Shown piece by piece: positions 6,716 to 14,042 of a stretch of DNA of 19,371 nucleotides. The position numbers and the translations under genes are program-made. The notes under the pieces are model-generated. The model was given only the letters and a program-made list of their open reading frames with translations, was not told where the DNA came from and made no database searches. The first letter of the stretch is position 1. Every line of letters starts with the position of its first letter. Origin of the DNA: Spirochaetia bacterium (GTDB lineage Bacteria > Spirochaetota > Spirochaetia > Treponematales > Breznakiellaceae); the NCBI GenBank assembly GCA_025997655.1, contig BNUW01000034.1, positions 1 through 19,371 of the forward strand. The letters are read 5' to 3'.

Positions 6716-7624
6716 ATGGATTTTATTTCTGCAAATTTAGTGACGATCATTTACGTTCTATTGGTAGTGTTTGCTATAGGTATTTTGATCGTTTTTATCC
6801 GGGACTTTGTTAAATTCAAAAAAGAACACGGATTGGAAAAAGAGGCATCCTGGGTGAAAAGCGGCGGTTTAGGTTTTCTTACCAATTTCTTTGACACATT
6901 GGGTATCGGTAGTTTTGCCCCCACTACGGCGGGACTGCGTCTGCTCAAACAATGCGACGACAAATTGATTCCCGGTATATTAAACATCGGCTGTGCTATC
7001 CCGGTTATCTTTGAAGCGATCCTTTTTATCAGGGAAGTTGCGGTAGAGCCGATTACGCTGGGAGGCATGCTTCTCGCCTCCGTTATCGGCGCGTATTTGG
7101 GCGCAGGTATCGTAGCCAAGCTTGACCGCCAGTATATCCGGATAACGATGGGTGTTGCCTTGATTATCGCGGCTTTTTTGATGATAGCAGGTCTTCCGTG
7201 GGTTGGGTGGGGTCCTACAGGGGGCGAGGCCGTTGGTTTAACCGGCGGAAAGCTGGTAATTGCAATCGGCGCAAACTTTGTGCTTGGCGCGCTTATGACC
7301 GCAGGCATCGGCCTATACGGGCCCTGTATGGCCCTGGTGTATGTGCTTGGTATGTCCCCCCGGGTAGCGTTTCCCATCATGATGGGTTCCTGCGCGCTGT
7401 TAATGCCCGTCGCGAGTATCAAGTTTATTAAGGAAGGCGTGTACGGACGTAAATCTGCCATGGCGATAAATATCTTTGGTGTTGTCGGTGTCGCTGTTGC
7501 GTTTTGGATCGTTAAATCAATGCCCCTGGATATACTCAGGGTATTAGTTATCCTTGTATTGCTCTATACAGCCATTTCCTTCCTGTATTCATTTGCAAAG
7601 GATCGCAAAGGGGCAAAGGCGTAA
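6716..7624 (+). CDS. TauE/SafE (TSUP) family permease, copy 1 of the pair flanking prdF
   Basis: A 302-residue integral membrane protein with about eight hydrophobic segments. The N-terminal half carries GLGFLTNFFDTLGIGSFAPT and the second half GANFVLGALMTAGIGLYGPC, the internally repeated glycine-rich pattern of the TauE/SafE family (COG0730). Members export or import small anions such as sulfite, sulfonates and organic acids. A closely similar copy lies after prdF, with shared blocks such as GLYGPCMALVY and PIMMGSCA. Given the neighbours, proline uptake, 5-aminovalerate export or another step of Stickland metabolism is a reasonable inference, but substrate cannot be read from the sequence. 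ATG 6716 follows GAGGAGG (6703-6709) by 6 bases; the in-frame TTG at 6701 overlaps that site and is rejected. Confidence 0.85.
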   Translation: MDFISANLVTIIYVLLVVFAIGILIVFIRDFVKFKKEHGLEKEASWVKSGGLGFLTNFFDTLGIGSFAPTTAGLRLLKQCDDKLIPGILNIGCAIPVIFEAILFIREVAVEPITLGGMLLASVIGAYLGAGIVAKLDRQYIRITMGVALIIAAFLMIAGLPWVGWGPTGGEAVGLTGGKLVIAIGANFVLGALMTAGIGLYGPCMALVYVLGMSPRVAFPIMMGSCALLMPVASIKFIKEGVYGRKSAMAINIFGVVGVAVAFWIVKSMPLDILRVLVILVLLYTAISFLYSFAKDRKGAKA

Positions 7625-7627
7625 TAT

Positions 7628-8635
7628 ATGCAATTCAAAAAAATGATCACCTGCGTTGACGCGCATACCGCTGGAGAGCCGGTACGAGTTGTTACTTCGG
7701 GATTCCCGGTGATTCCCGGCAAAACTATGTTGGAGCGGCGTAAATATGTGCTGGAGCACCTTGATTACGACCGCAAGCTTATCATGCGGGAACCGCGGGG
7801 ACACAACGAAATGTACGGCGCGATCCTGACGCCGCCGGCAACTGAGGATGGAGACATCGGCGTGCTTTTCATTGAAAACGGCGGCATGGGTACCATGTGC
7901 GGACACGGCACCATCGGCGTGTCCAAGGTGGTGTTTGAAGTCGGCATCATGGAGCCGAAGGAAGGGGTGAATGAGCTGAAAATAGACGCCCCCGCCGGAC
8001 GGGTTACCTCCTATGTCACCGTAAAGGACGGCGAGGTTAGCAAGGTCTGTTTCCATAACGTGCCGGTGTTTCTGTTCAAGCAGGGGCTCAAGTTTACGGT
8101 GCCCGGGATAGGCGAAGTTACGGTGGATGTCTGTTTCGGCGGCGCGTTCTACATCTTTATCGAAACAACCCAGGTTGGCGTTGAAGTTTTACCTGAAAAC
8201 GCCGTGAAACTTACCGAAATCGGCATGGCGATAAAGCAAACCCTGAACGACATGCACATCATCAAACACCCCACCGAGGATATCGACTGGATCTACGGTA
8301 CCGTAATCCATACACCCCATAAGATTGTCGGGGAGCGGATCATATCACGGAATGTGGTCATCTTTGGTGAAGGGGAGGTAGACCGCAGTCCCTGCGGTAC
8401 CGGAACCAGCGCCCGTATGGCCCAGCTTCATTCCAGGGGTATTCTGAAAAAGGGTATGGTGCTCGAAAACCACAGTATCATTGATACGGTTTTTGAAGGG
8501 GAGATTGTTCGGGAAACGGAAGTCGCGGGATGTAAGGCGATTATTCCGCAGATTTCCGGTAATGCCTACATCATGGGCTTTAACAACCTGGTACTGGAAA
8601 AAACCGACCCGATGACCGAAGGTCTGCGCCTTTAA
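7628..8635 (+). CDS. prdF: proline racemase PrdF
   Basis: A 335-residue cytosolic enzyme of the proline racemase family that interconverts L- and D-proline, supplying the D-isomer needed by PrdA/PrdB. Both catalytic cysteines are present: Cys91 in GTMCGHGTIG and Cys256 in VDRSPCGTGTSARMA. This excludes the dehydratase branch, in which the second cysteine is replaced. Hydroxyproline epimerases share both cysteines, so the choice of proline racemase leans on context and on close resemblance to clostridial PrdF in blocks such as EPRGHN, VVIFGEGEVDRSPCG and GNAYIMGFNN. The ATG is 3 bases after the stop of the first TauE/SafE gene, so the two are probably translated from one mRNA. The ribosome-binding site is weak (AAAGG), consistent with coupling. 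Confidence 0.92.
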   Translation: MQFKKMITCVDAHTAGEPVRVVTSGFPVIPGKTMLERRKYVLEHLDYDRKLIMREPRGHNEMYGAILTPPATEDGDIGVLFIENGGMGTMCGHGTIGVSKVVFEVGIMEPKEGVNELKIDAPAGRVTSYVTVKDGEVSKVCFHNVPVFLFKQGLKFTVPGIGEVTVDVCFGGAFYIFIETTQVGVEVLPENAVKLTEIGMAIKQTLNDMHIIKHPTEDIDWIYGTVIHTPHKIVGERIISRNVVIFGEGEVDRSPCGTGTSARMAQLHSRGILKKGMVLENHSIIDTVFEGEIVRETEVAGCKAIIPQISGNAYIMGFNNLVLEKTDPMTEGLRL

Positions 8636-8659
8636 ACTAAGCGCGGCAATTTTTACGTT

Positions 8660-8695
8660 CTTCCCCGTCATGAAAATGGCGGGGAAGTCTTTTTA
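8660..8695 (+). terminator. intrinsic terminator between prdF and the second TauE/SafE gene
   Basis: A 12-bp stem (8660-8671 with 8676-8687, one G-T wobble) with a GAAA loop is followed by TCTTTTTA. This is a good intrinsic terminator. The ribosome-binding site AAGGAA of the next gene starts within 1 base of the T-run, so some read-through, or a regulatory role for the hairpin, is likely: I see no clear separate promoter in the 71-base gap. Confidence 0.85.
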
Positions 8696-8706
8696 AGGAA
8701 AACAAC

Positions 8707-9594
8707 ATGATTCATATTGTGTCGGGTGTACTTATTCTTTTAGGGATAGTATTTTTAGTGTATGAGATACGGGATTATGTGCTGCACCGGGATGATTTTG
8801 TACAGGTCCCCTGGATAAAATGCGGCGTCCTGGGGTTTTTTCTCAACGCCCTGAATGTGTGGGGTATCGGTAGTTTTGCTACCCTTACCGCCGGTCTGCG
8901 CCTTATGAAACAGACCGAAGACAAGAAGATCCCCGGTACACTTAATGTAAGCTGTGTAATTCCCGTAATTTTGCAGGCCGTTGTTTTTATCCGCGTTATC
9001 CAGGTTGATCCGCTTACCCTGGTTGTTATGTTTATTGCCGCCGGTATTGGTTCGTTTTTCGGCGCGGGAATCGTGGCAAAACTGCCTGAACAAAAGATTC
9101 GCCTTGCCATTAGTATTGCCCTGTTTGTTGCCGCGTTCCTTATGCTGGCCGGGCTCTTTAAGTGGCTGCCCGGGGGCGGTGAGGCCTATAAACTAGGCGG
9201 CATAAAACTAATCATCGCGGCGGCGGGCAACTGCATCCTTGGCGCCTTGATGACGGTGGGGGTCGGGTTATACGGCCCCTGCATGGCCCTGGTCTATTTT
9301 TTGGGGATGTCCTCCGCAGCCGCGTACCCCATCATGATGGGTTCCTGCGCGTTCTTACTGCCGATTGCGGGCTTTAAGTTCGTAAAAACCGGCGCCTACG
9401 ACCGCAAGGTTTCTTTGGTTTTGCAGGCCGCCGGGAGCGCCGGTATCCTTATCGCCATCTATGTGTTTACCTCAATTCCCCTGAATGTGCTGCGATGGAT
9501 AGTTATCGGCGTCTTACTCTATACCTCCGTGACCCTGCTTTTGACCTATGTAAAAAAGCGGAAACCGGCAAAAAATTCCGTTCAAAGTACTTGA
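8707..9594 (+). CDS. TauE/SafE (TSUP) family permease, copy 2 of the pair flanking prdF
   Basis: A 295-residue membrane protein, clearly a paralogue of the gene before prdF: GIGSF-T-TAGLRL-KQ, GAGIVAKL, ILGALMTVGVGLYGPCMALVYFLGMS and PIMMGSCAFLLPIA all recur in order. About eight transmembrane segments, a short basic C-terminus (KKRKPAKN) and no signal peptide. The substrate is unknown; see the first copy. AAGGAA at 8695-8700 lies about 6 bases before ATG 8707. A terminator hairpin stands directly in front of the gene, so its expression may be lower than, or differently controlled from, the first copy. Its TGA stop overlaps the -35 box of the tRNA-Asn promoter, which marks the end of the prd block. 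Confidence 0.85.
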   Translation: MIHIVSGVLILLGIVFLVYEIRDYVLHRDDFVQVPWIKCGVLGFFLNALNVWGIGSFATLTAGLRLMKQTEDKKIPGTLNVSCVIPVILQAVVFIRVIQVDPLTLVVMFIAAGIGSFFGAGIVAKLPEQKIRLAISIALFVAAFLMLAGLFKWLPGGGEAYKLGGIKLIIAAAGNCILGALMTVGVGLYGPCMALVYFLGMSSAAAYPIMMGSCAFLLPIAGFKFVKTGAYDRKVSLVLQAAGSAGILIAIYVFTSIPLNVLRWIVIGVLLYTSVTLLLTYVKKRKPAKNSVQST

Positions 9595-9620
9595 CATGGC
9601 TGCGCAAGGCCGGGTATAGT
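9591..9620 (+). promoter_or_regulatory. tRNA-Asn promoter
   Basis: TTGACA (9591-9596) and TATAGT (9615-9620) are 18 bases apart and end 11 bases before the tRNA. The -35 overlaps the stop codon of the preceding gene. Confidence 0.75.
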
Positions 9621-9631
9621 ATACGTATCAT

Positions 9632-9704
9632 TCCCCTGTAGCTCAGTTGGCAGAGCAGCTGGCTGTTAACCAGCTTGTCCGTGGTTCAAGCCCGCGCGGG
9701 GGAG
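9632..9704 (+). tRNA. tRNA-Asn (anticodon GTT)
   Basis: A complete 73-base cloverleaf. The acceptor arms TCCCCTG and CGGGGGA pair, with G9704 as discriminator base. The D stem is GCTC/GAGC, the anticodon stem GCTGG/CCAGC with loop CTGTTAA (anticodon GTT), and the T stem CGTGG/CCGCG around TTCAAGC. The terminal CCA is not encoded. It separates the prd block from the defence island, and tRNA genes are common integration sites. Confidence 0.96.
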
Positions 9705-9708
9705 CTTT

Positions 9709-9760
9709 TAGGCCTTTTACAATGCCGCGAAAGCGGCTGCCGTAGAAGGCCTAATTATTT
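9709..9760 (+). terminator. two-tier hairpin after tRNA-Asn
   Basis: Outer arms 9709-9720 and 9742-9753 form a 12-bp stem with one wobble pair. An internal loop leads to an inner stem GCCGC/GCGGC (9724-9728, 9733-9737) closed by GAAA. ATTATTT follows. It is probably the tRNA terminator, and it reads as a hairpin in both directions. It is longer than needed for that, so a recombination role is an alternative. Confidence 0.65.
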
Positions 9761-9795
9761 GTGGGATAAGGAATTAGCTCATGAAGGCAACGCGT

Positions 9796-9829
9796 TTGGA
9801 CTTCCTTTCCCCTAATCTGTATGATATAC
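9796..9829 (+). promoter_or_regulatory. promoter and possible operator of the higB-like toxin
   Basis: TTGGAC (9796-9801) and TATGAT (9820-9825) are 18 bases apart. The palindrome GTAT-GAT-ATAC (9819-9829) overlaps the -10. Transcription would begin only a few bases before the toxin ATG at 9840. Confidence 0.55.
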
Positions 9830-9839
9830 TACCTAAACG

Positions 9840-10136
9840 ATGATTACATCATTCAATGACAAGGAAGCCGAGAAAATCTTTAATGGCATGGCCTCAAAGC
9901 GATTGCCCTTGGACATTCAAGAAAGGGCTTTCAATAAGCTAACCGCTATTCATGCCGCAAATGTCATTGAGGATTTAAGGATACCGCCATCGAACCAGTG
10001 GACCAAAGGTCCCTTTGAAGCGCTCAAGGGTGATAGAAAAGGGCAGTACTCCATACGCATTAATGACCGGTATAGGGTCTGTTTCCGCTGGAATGACAAT
10101 AATGCCGAAAATGTCGAGATTGTGGATTATCATTAA
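9840..10136 (+). CDS. higB: HigB/RelE-family toxin
   Basis: A 98-residue protein of the RelE/HigB fold, ribosome-dependent mRNA interferases. It shows the family pattern MITSFNDKEAEKIFNG at the start, then RAFNKLTAIHAANVIEDLRIPP, and the C-terminal core GQYSIRINDRYRVCFRW followed by EIVDYH. The conserved basic and aromatic residues of that core are in place, so it looks functional. It precedes its antitoxin, the gene order typical of hig modules. No ribosome-binding site is visible and the predicted transcript start is within about 8 bases of the ATG, so translation may be leaderless and weak. Repression by the HigA-like partner through the palindrome at 9819-9829 is likely. The label could equally be GraT- or RelE-like. 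Confidence 0.85.
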   Translation: MITSFNDKEAEKIFNGMASKRLPLDIQERAFNKLTAIHAANVIEDLRIPPSNQWTKGPFEALKGDRKGQYSIRINDRYRVCFRWNDNNAENVEIVDYH

Positions 10137-10147
10137 GGGATTTACCC

Positions 10148-10183
10148 TTGACAAAATGGCAATTATTCTGTAGTATGTAATAC
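10148..10183 (+). promoter_or_regulatory. promoter of the antitoxin-hsdM operon with possible operator
   Basis: TTGACA (10148-10153) and TAGTAT (10171-10176) are 17 bases apart, the best promoter match in this half. GTAT-GTA-ATAC (10173-10183) overlaps the -10 in the same way as at the toxin promoter. It permits antitoxin and restriction genes to be made without the toxin. Confidence 0.65.
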
Positions 10184-10203
10184 GGAATAGATGAGGAGTT
10201 TTT

Positions 10204-10506
10204 ATGGACGAGTATATTCAAATAGACCACGTTGGTAAATATCTGCAAGAGGAGTTTTTAACGCCCTATCACCTGTCTCAGAATGCTTTGGCGCGGGCTA
10301 TAGATGTTCCTCCCAACCGCATAACGGATATTGTAAATGGCAAACGTGGTATCAGCGCCGATACGGATTTACGCCTGACCAAGCTTTTCGGTCTTTCGGA
10401 AGGTTATTTCCTCCGCTTTCAGGAACATATTGAAACAACCTTGGCAAAGCGCAAGATTGAACAGGTGTTGAAGCAGATAAAGCCCTTGACGGCGGCTGCG
10501 GTATAG
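10204..10506 (+). CDS. higA: HigA-family antitoxin (XRE-type DNA-binding)
   Basis: A 100-residue protein with one helix-turn-helix of the HigA type: LSQNALARAIDVPPNRITDIVNGKRGISADTDLRL, followed by KLFGLSEGYFLRFQ. It neutralises the adjacent HigB-like toxin and should repress both promoters by binding the GTAT-N3-ATAC palindromes (inference). GAGGAG at 10190-10195 provides the ribosome-binding site. The gap of 67 bases from the toxin is wide for such a pair and holds a promoter of its own. Only 8 bases separate it from hsdM, so the antitoxin is co-transcribed with the restriction operon. Loss of the operon would therefore also lose the antitoxin, an arrangement that tethers the island to the host. 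Confidence 0.86.
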   Translation: MDEYIQIDHVGKYLQEEFLTPYHLSQNALARAIDVPPNRITDIVNGKRGISADTDLRLTKLFGLSEGYFLRFQEHIETTLAKRKIEQVLKQIKPLTAAAV

Positions 10507-10514
10507 GGAACATA

Positions 10515-12659
10515 ATGGCTAAAAAAAGAATAGAAGTCATGTACGATGATACCTCCATAAATGTATCAGCAGAGATAGCCCATATTTGGTCAATCGCCAA
10601 TACACTACGAGGGCCATACAAGTCCGATAAATACAAAGATGTGATTATCCCTATGATTATCATTCGTCGCCTGGAATGTGCATTGGCTGATACTAAATCG
10701 GCGGTTGTTGCTGCCTTTGAAAAAAATCCTAATACCCCTGTGGCCGTTTTGAAGAAAAAATCAGGGTACAGTTTCTATAACACAAGCCGCTATACACTGG
10801 CTGAACTCCTGCATGATAGCAAAAACATTGCCGCTAACTTTGAAAGCTACATTGAGGGTTTTTCCACAAACATTCAGGACATCATCAATAGTTTGGAGTT
10901 CAAAAAAGACATAGAAAAACTTGATAAAAATAACCGGTTATTGGGGGTAGTGAAAAAATTTTCTGAACTGGACCTTGACCCTAAGACTGTTGACGGTCAT
11001 GCAATGGGATATATGTTTGAAGACCTTATCCGGAGATTTTCTGAAAATGCCGAGGCCGGCGACCATTATACCCCCCGTGAAGTAATCCGCCTTATGGTAA
11101 ATATAATTCTTGCCGAGGGCTGTGATGACCTGTTAACCGAGGGGAAAATAGCGACTGTTTTGGATATGGCCTGCGGAACGGGCGGTATGCTTTCCACAAC
11201 GTATAATTTTCTCCATAGGTTAAATAATAGCATTGATGTACGCCTTTTTGGACAGGAAACAAACCCGGAATCATACGCCATCTGTTTAGCCGATATGTTG
11301 ATAAAAGGGCAAGAGCCGGACAATATCCGCTTTCAGGATACTATGGAAAAAGACTGTTTCCCCGAACAGCCCATGCGGATTGTCATAGCTAATCCTCCCT
11401 TTGGAACGCCCTGGGGCGGGAAGGATGCACCGGAAGGGATAGAGGGTACGGTAATTGCAGAAGCAGCAAAAGGAGAAGATGGACGTTGGGTAGGTGGACT
11501 ACCGGCGACCGGGGATGAGCAGCTTCTTTTTATGCAGCACGCCATAGCAAAGATGGATGACCATCAGGGCCGGGCTGCTATCATCGAGAATGGTTCCCCG
11601 CTTTTCTCCGGAAATACAAGCAGCGGCGAAAGTCAGATACGCCGGTATATGCTGGAACAAGATTTAATAGAGGCCATCATCGCCCTGCCTACGGACTTGT
11701 TTTATAATACAGGAATAGGGATATATGTATTCATACTTTCCAAGAATAAACGGAAGGAACGCCGGGGCTCGGTACAGCTTATCAATGCGGTGAACTTCTG
11801 GAAACCATTGAGTAAATCCCTTGGTAAGAAAAGGCGGGAAATATCACGGGAGGACATGAAGGCCATTACAGAGCTTTATGCGGATTTCAAAGAGACAAAG
11901 GATTGTAAAATCTTTGAAGTAGAGGAGTTCATGTATAAGGAATATGCCGTATACCAGCCTTTACAACGTAATTACGCTATCACAAAGGAACGTATTGAAA
12001 AAATGATTGATGACGGGTGGCTTTCTTCAATCTATAATATCGGTAAAGTGGAAGAACTGGAAATCAAGGAACCCCGGACACCGGCAGAACAAGTGCAGCT
12101 TGCCAGCCTGCAAGCCGCAAAGCCTCTCTATGATGCCATACTCAGTATGCTGGAAAAGGCTATAGGAAAAAAGATTTACAAGAAAAAGGCGGATTTTATA
12201 AAAGAGTTTACTCCCCTGTTTGAAAGCCTCCCAAAACAATACCAGGACATGAAAGCGCCTAAGAAAAAGGACTTACAAGAAAAAATCGCCTTTGGACTCT
12301 CCGAGATGGACAAGACAGCGGAAATACAAAAGGACAAAGAAGGGAATATTATATACGACAGCACGACAAAGGATACGGAACTCATAAAACTTACTGAGGA
12401 TGTTGACGATTACTTTAAGCGTGAAGTCTATCCCCATGTACCGGATGCCCACTATGTTTATGAATATGGGGAGGATGGCAAACTTTCTTTGTTTCCAAGC
12501 AAGCAAAGTGCGGCATCATTGAGCAGAGAGAAAATTGGGGCTGAGTTTCCCTTTACCCGGTATTTTTATGAATACAAAGAACCGGAAAAGGCCGATGTCC
12601 TTTTAAGCCGTTTTATGGAATTAGAAAAATCTATAACCATAAAAGTGAAGGGATTATAG
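10515..12659 (+). CDS. hsdM: type I restriction-modification methylase subunit HsdM
   Basis: N6-adenine methylase subunit of a type I system; with HsdS it protects host DNA, and with HsdR it forms the nuclease. The N-terminal HsdM domain (IAHIWSIANTLRGPYKSDKYKDVIIPMIIIRRLE) is followed by the methylase core. AdoMet-binding motif I is LDMACGTGGML, from Asp217, and catalytic motif IV is NPPF at residues 293-296. GDHYTPREVIRLM (about residue 182) is the usual HsdM signature. At 714 residues it is longer than the classical subunit of about 500-530: a charged C-terminal extension (about 500-714) contains KKIYKKKADFIKEF and a region near FKREVYPHVPDAHYVYEYGEDGKL that I know from longer HsdM types. 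AGGGA precedes ATG 10515. There is no sign of a broken frame. Confidence 0.93.
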   Translation: MAKKRIEVMYDDTSINVSAEIAHIWSIANTLRGPYKSDKYKDVIIPMIIIRRLECALADTKSAVVAAFEKNPNTPVAVLKKKSGYSFYNTSRYTLAELLHDSKNIAANFESYIEGFSTNIQDIINSLEFKKDIEKLDKNNRLLGVVKKFSELDLDPKTVDGHAMGYMFEDLIRRFSENAEAGDHYTPREVIRLMVNIILAEGCDDLLTEGKIATVLDMACGTGGMLSTTYNFLHRLNNSIDVRLFGQETNPESYAICLADMLIKGQEPDNIRFQDTMEKDCFPEQPMRIVIANPPFGTPWGGKDAPEGIEGTVIAEAAKGEDGRWVGGLPATGDEQLLFMQHAIAKMDDHQGRAAIIENGSPLFSGNTSSGESQIRRYMLEQDLIEAIIALPTDLFYNTGIGIYVFILSKNKRKERRGSVQLINAVNFWKPLSKSLGKKRREISREDMKAITELYADFKETKDCKIFEVEEFMYKEYAVYQPLQRNYAITKERIEKMIDDGWLSSIYNIGKVEELEIKEPRTPAEQVQLASLQAAKPLYDAILSMLEKAIGKKIYKKKADFIKEFTPLFESLPKQYQDMKAPKKKDLQEKIAFGLSEMDKTAEIQKDKEGNIIYDSTTKDTELIKLTEDVDDYFKREVYPHVPDAHYVYEYGEDGKLSLFPSKQSAASLSREKIGAEFPFTRYFYEYKEPEKADVLLSRFMELEKSITIKVKGL

Positions 12660-12668
12660 GAGAATAAA

Positions 12669-14042
12669 ATGAACGATATTTACATTGAGTCATTGCACGT
12701 AAAGAATGTGCGGCTTTTTACGGAATTAAACATTCAGTTTAATCGCAAGTTTAATTTTCTTGCCGGTCCTAACGGATGTGGGAAGACATCGGTGTTGGCA
12801 TGTATTTCGCATTGTTTTCATCAAATCGGTTTGGAATACTCGCGTTATGGCAAAGATGCAGAATTTTGGGCTGATTTAACAATGAATGAGAATAAATACC
12901 GTGTAGGACTTGGCAAAGACTCTGTTAATGAAAATGAATACCGGAAAGCCCCTATAAAACAATGGATTGCTCCTCCGCAGGGCGGAGAACGTATGCTGAT
13001 AGGTTATAAGAATGGTAAGCCTCAGGAGTATAAAGTCCAGCTCTCAATGGAATCAAAGATGATTGAGTGGATAAAACAAGGAGTTCTTGATGATTATAAA
13101 GAGGGTATGGCAATCTCAATACCCATTTTTCAAGTTAACGAAAAACTAAAGTTTACACCGCTTTTTATTGGTGCGCGGCGCAATATAAGTTATCAACAAA
13201 TCCAAGGTGTTCAACGCGAAAAACCGTTTGAAGAAGCATTACAGGAATATTCACAAAATAATATGCGGTCGCTTTATGGTGAGTGGCAAACGAATATAAA
13301 ACAATGGATTGTCAATCGTTATTTTATGATTGATAAAGATTGGGCAGAACATGAAAAGCAAAACTGGTTACATTTTACGAAGTACTTGCCAAGAATTGCG
13401 CCATTCAACAGCAATTTTTCTTATGTAAAAACCGGCAGGGATTTTGAGCCGATATTTTCGATTTACGGCAAAGAATGTTATCTTGAAGAAATTTCAGCAG
13501 GTTATCAAGCGGTCTTGTCGCTTATTATTGATATTTTTGCGTGGGTTGAAGGAACAAAGGAAGGTGATGACCGTATCGTTACCAATGCAAATGGAATTGT
13601 GCTTATAGATGAACCTGATATACATTTGCATCCCGAATGGCAGTTGACCTTACGTGAAGGTCTAAGCGCGCTTTTCCCAAACCTGCAATTTATTGTGACA
13701 ACCCATTCGCCGCATCTTTTAGCGTCAGCGGATGCAGGGGAAGTAATCATTATGCCTAAATCATATACGGATGATGTTTACAATCTTGTGCCTCGGGAAA
13801 AATCTTTTTCCGGCTGGGATACTGATGATATACTGCGTGAAATAATGGGTGTTGAAAGTCTTGATAATACCGTGCGCGCAAAATTGATTCGTGATGCATT
13901 ACACGCTGTCAATACTAAAAACAAGGATGAACTCAAAAATATAATTGGGAAATTAAAAGACATTTGTCATCCCAATGATACTATCGTTACAGAATTAACG
14001 CTTGAACTTGCTTCGCTGCAAGCAGGAAATGTGGAGCGGTAA
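12669..14042 (+). CDS. Septu-like AAA/ABC-type ATPase (PtuA-like)
   Basis: A 457-residue SMC/OLD-like ATPase. Walker A is GPNGCGKT (residues 33-40), the ABC-type signature EEISAG is at 273-278, Walker B is VLIDEPDIHLHPEW with Asp314-Glu315, and the switch histidine is His346 in TTHSPHLLAS. The N-terminus (IESLHVKNVRLFTELNIQF) is the typical first strand of AAA15/AAA21 proteins. It lacks the TOPRIM domain of OLD nucleases, and an HNH nuclease follows with no gap, as in Septu (PtuA + PtuB) anti-phage systems. The pair is inserted between hsdM and hsdS and is visibly A+T richer than hsdM. AGGAG at 12658-12662 precedes the ATG. Other ATPase-HNH defence pairs look alike, so the subtype is uncertain. 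Confidence 0.83.
   Translation: MNDIYIESLHVKNVRLFTELNIQFNRKFNFLAGPNGCGKTSVLACISHCFHQIGLEYSRYGKDAEFWADLTMNENKYRVGLGKDSVNENEYRKAPIKQWIAPPQGGERMLIGYKNGKPQEYKVQLSMESKMIEWIKQGVLDDYKEGMAISIPIFQVNEKLKFTPLFIGARRNISYQQIQGVQREKPFEEALQEYSQNNMRSLYGEWQTNIKQWIVNRYFMIDKDWAEHEKQNWLHFTKYLPRIAPFNSNFSYVKTGRDFEPIFSIYGKECYLEEISAGYQAVLSLIIDIFAWVEGTKEGDDRIVTNANGIVLIDEPDIHLHPEWQLTLREGLSALFPNLQFIVTTHSPHLLASADAGEVIIMPKSYTDDVYNLVPREKSFSGWDTDDILREIMGVESLDNTVRAKLIRDALHAVNTKNKDELKNIIGKLKDICHPNDTIVTELTLELASLQAGNVER

Noticed and set aside
7628..8635. trans-3-hydroxyproline dehydratase
   Set aside because: The second catalytic cysteine (Cys256) is present, whereas dehydratases have a different residue there.
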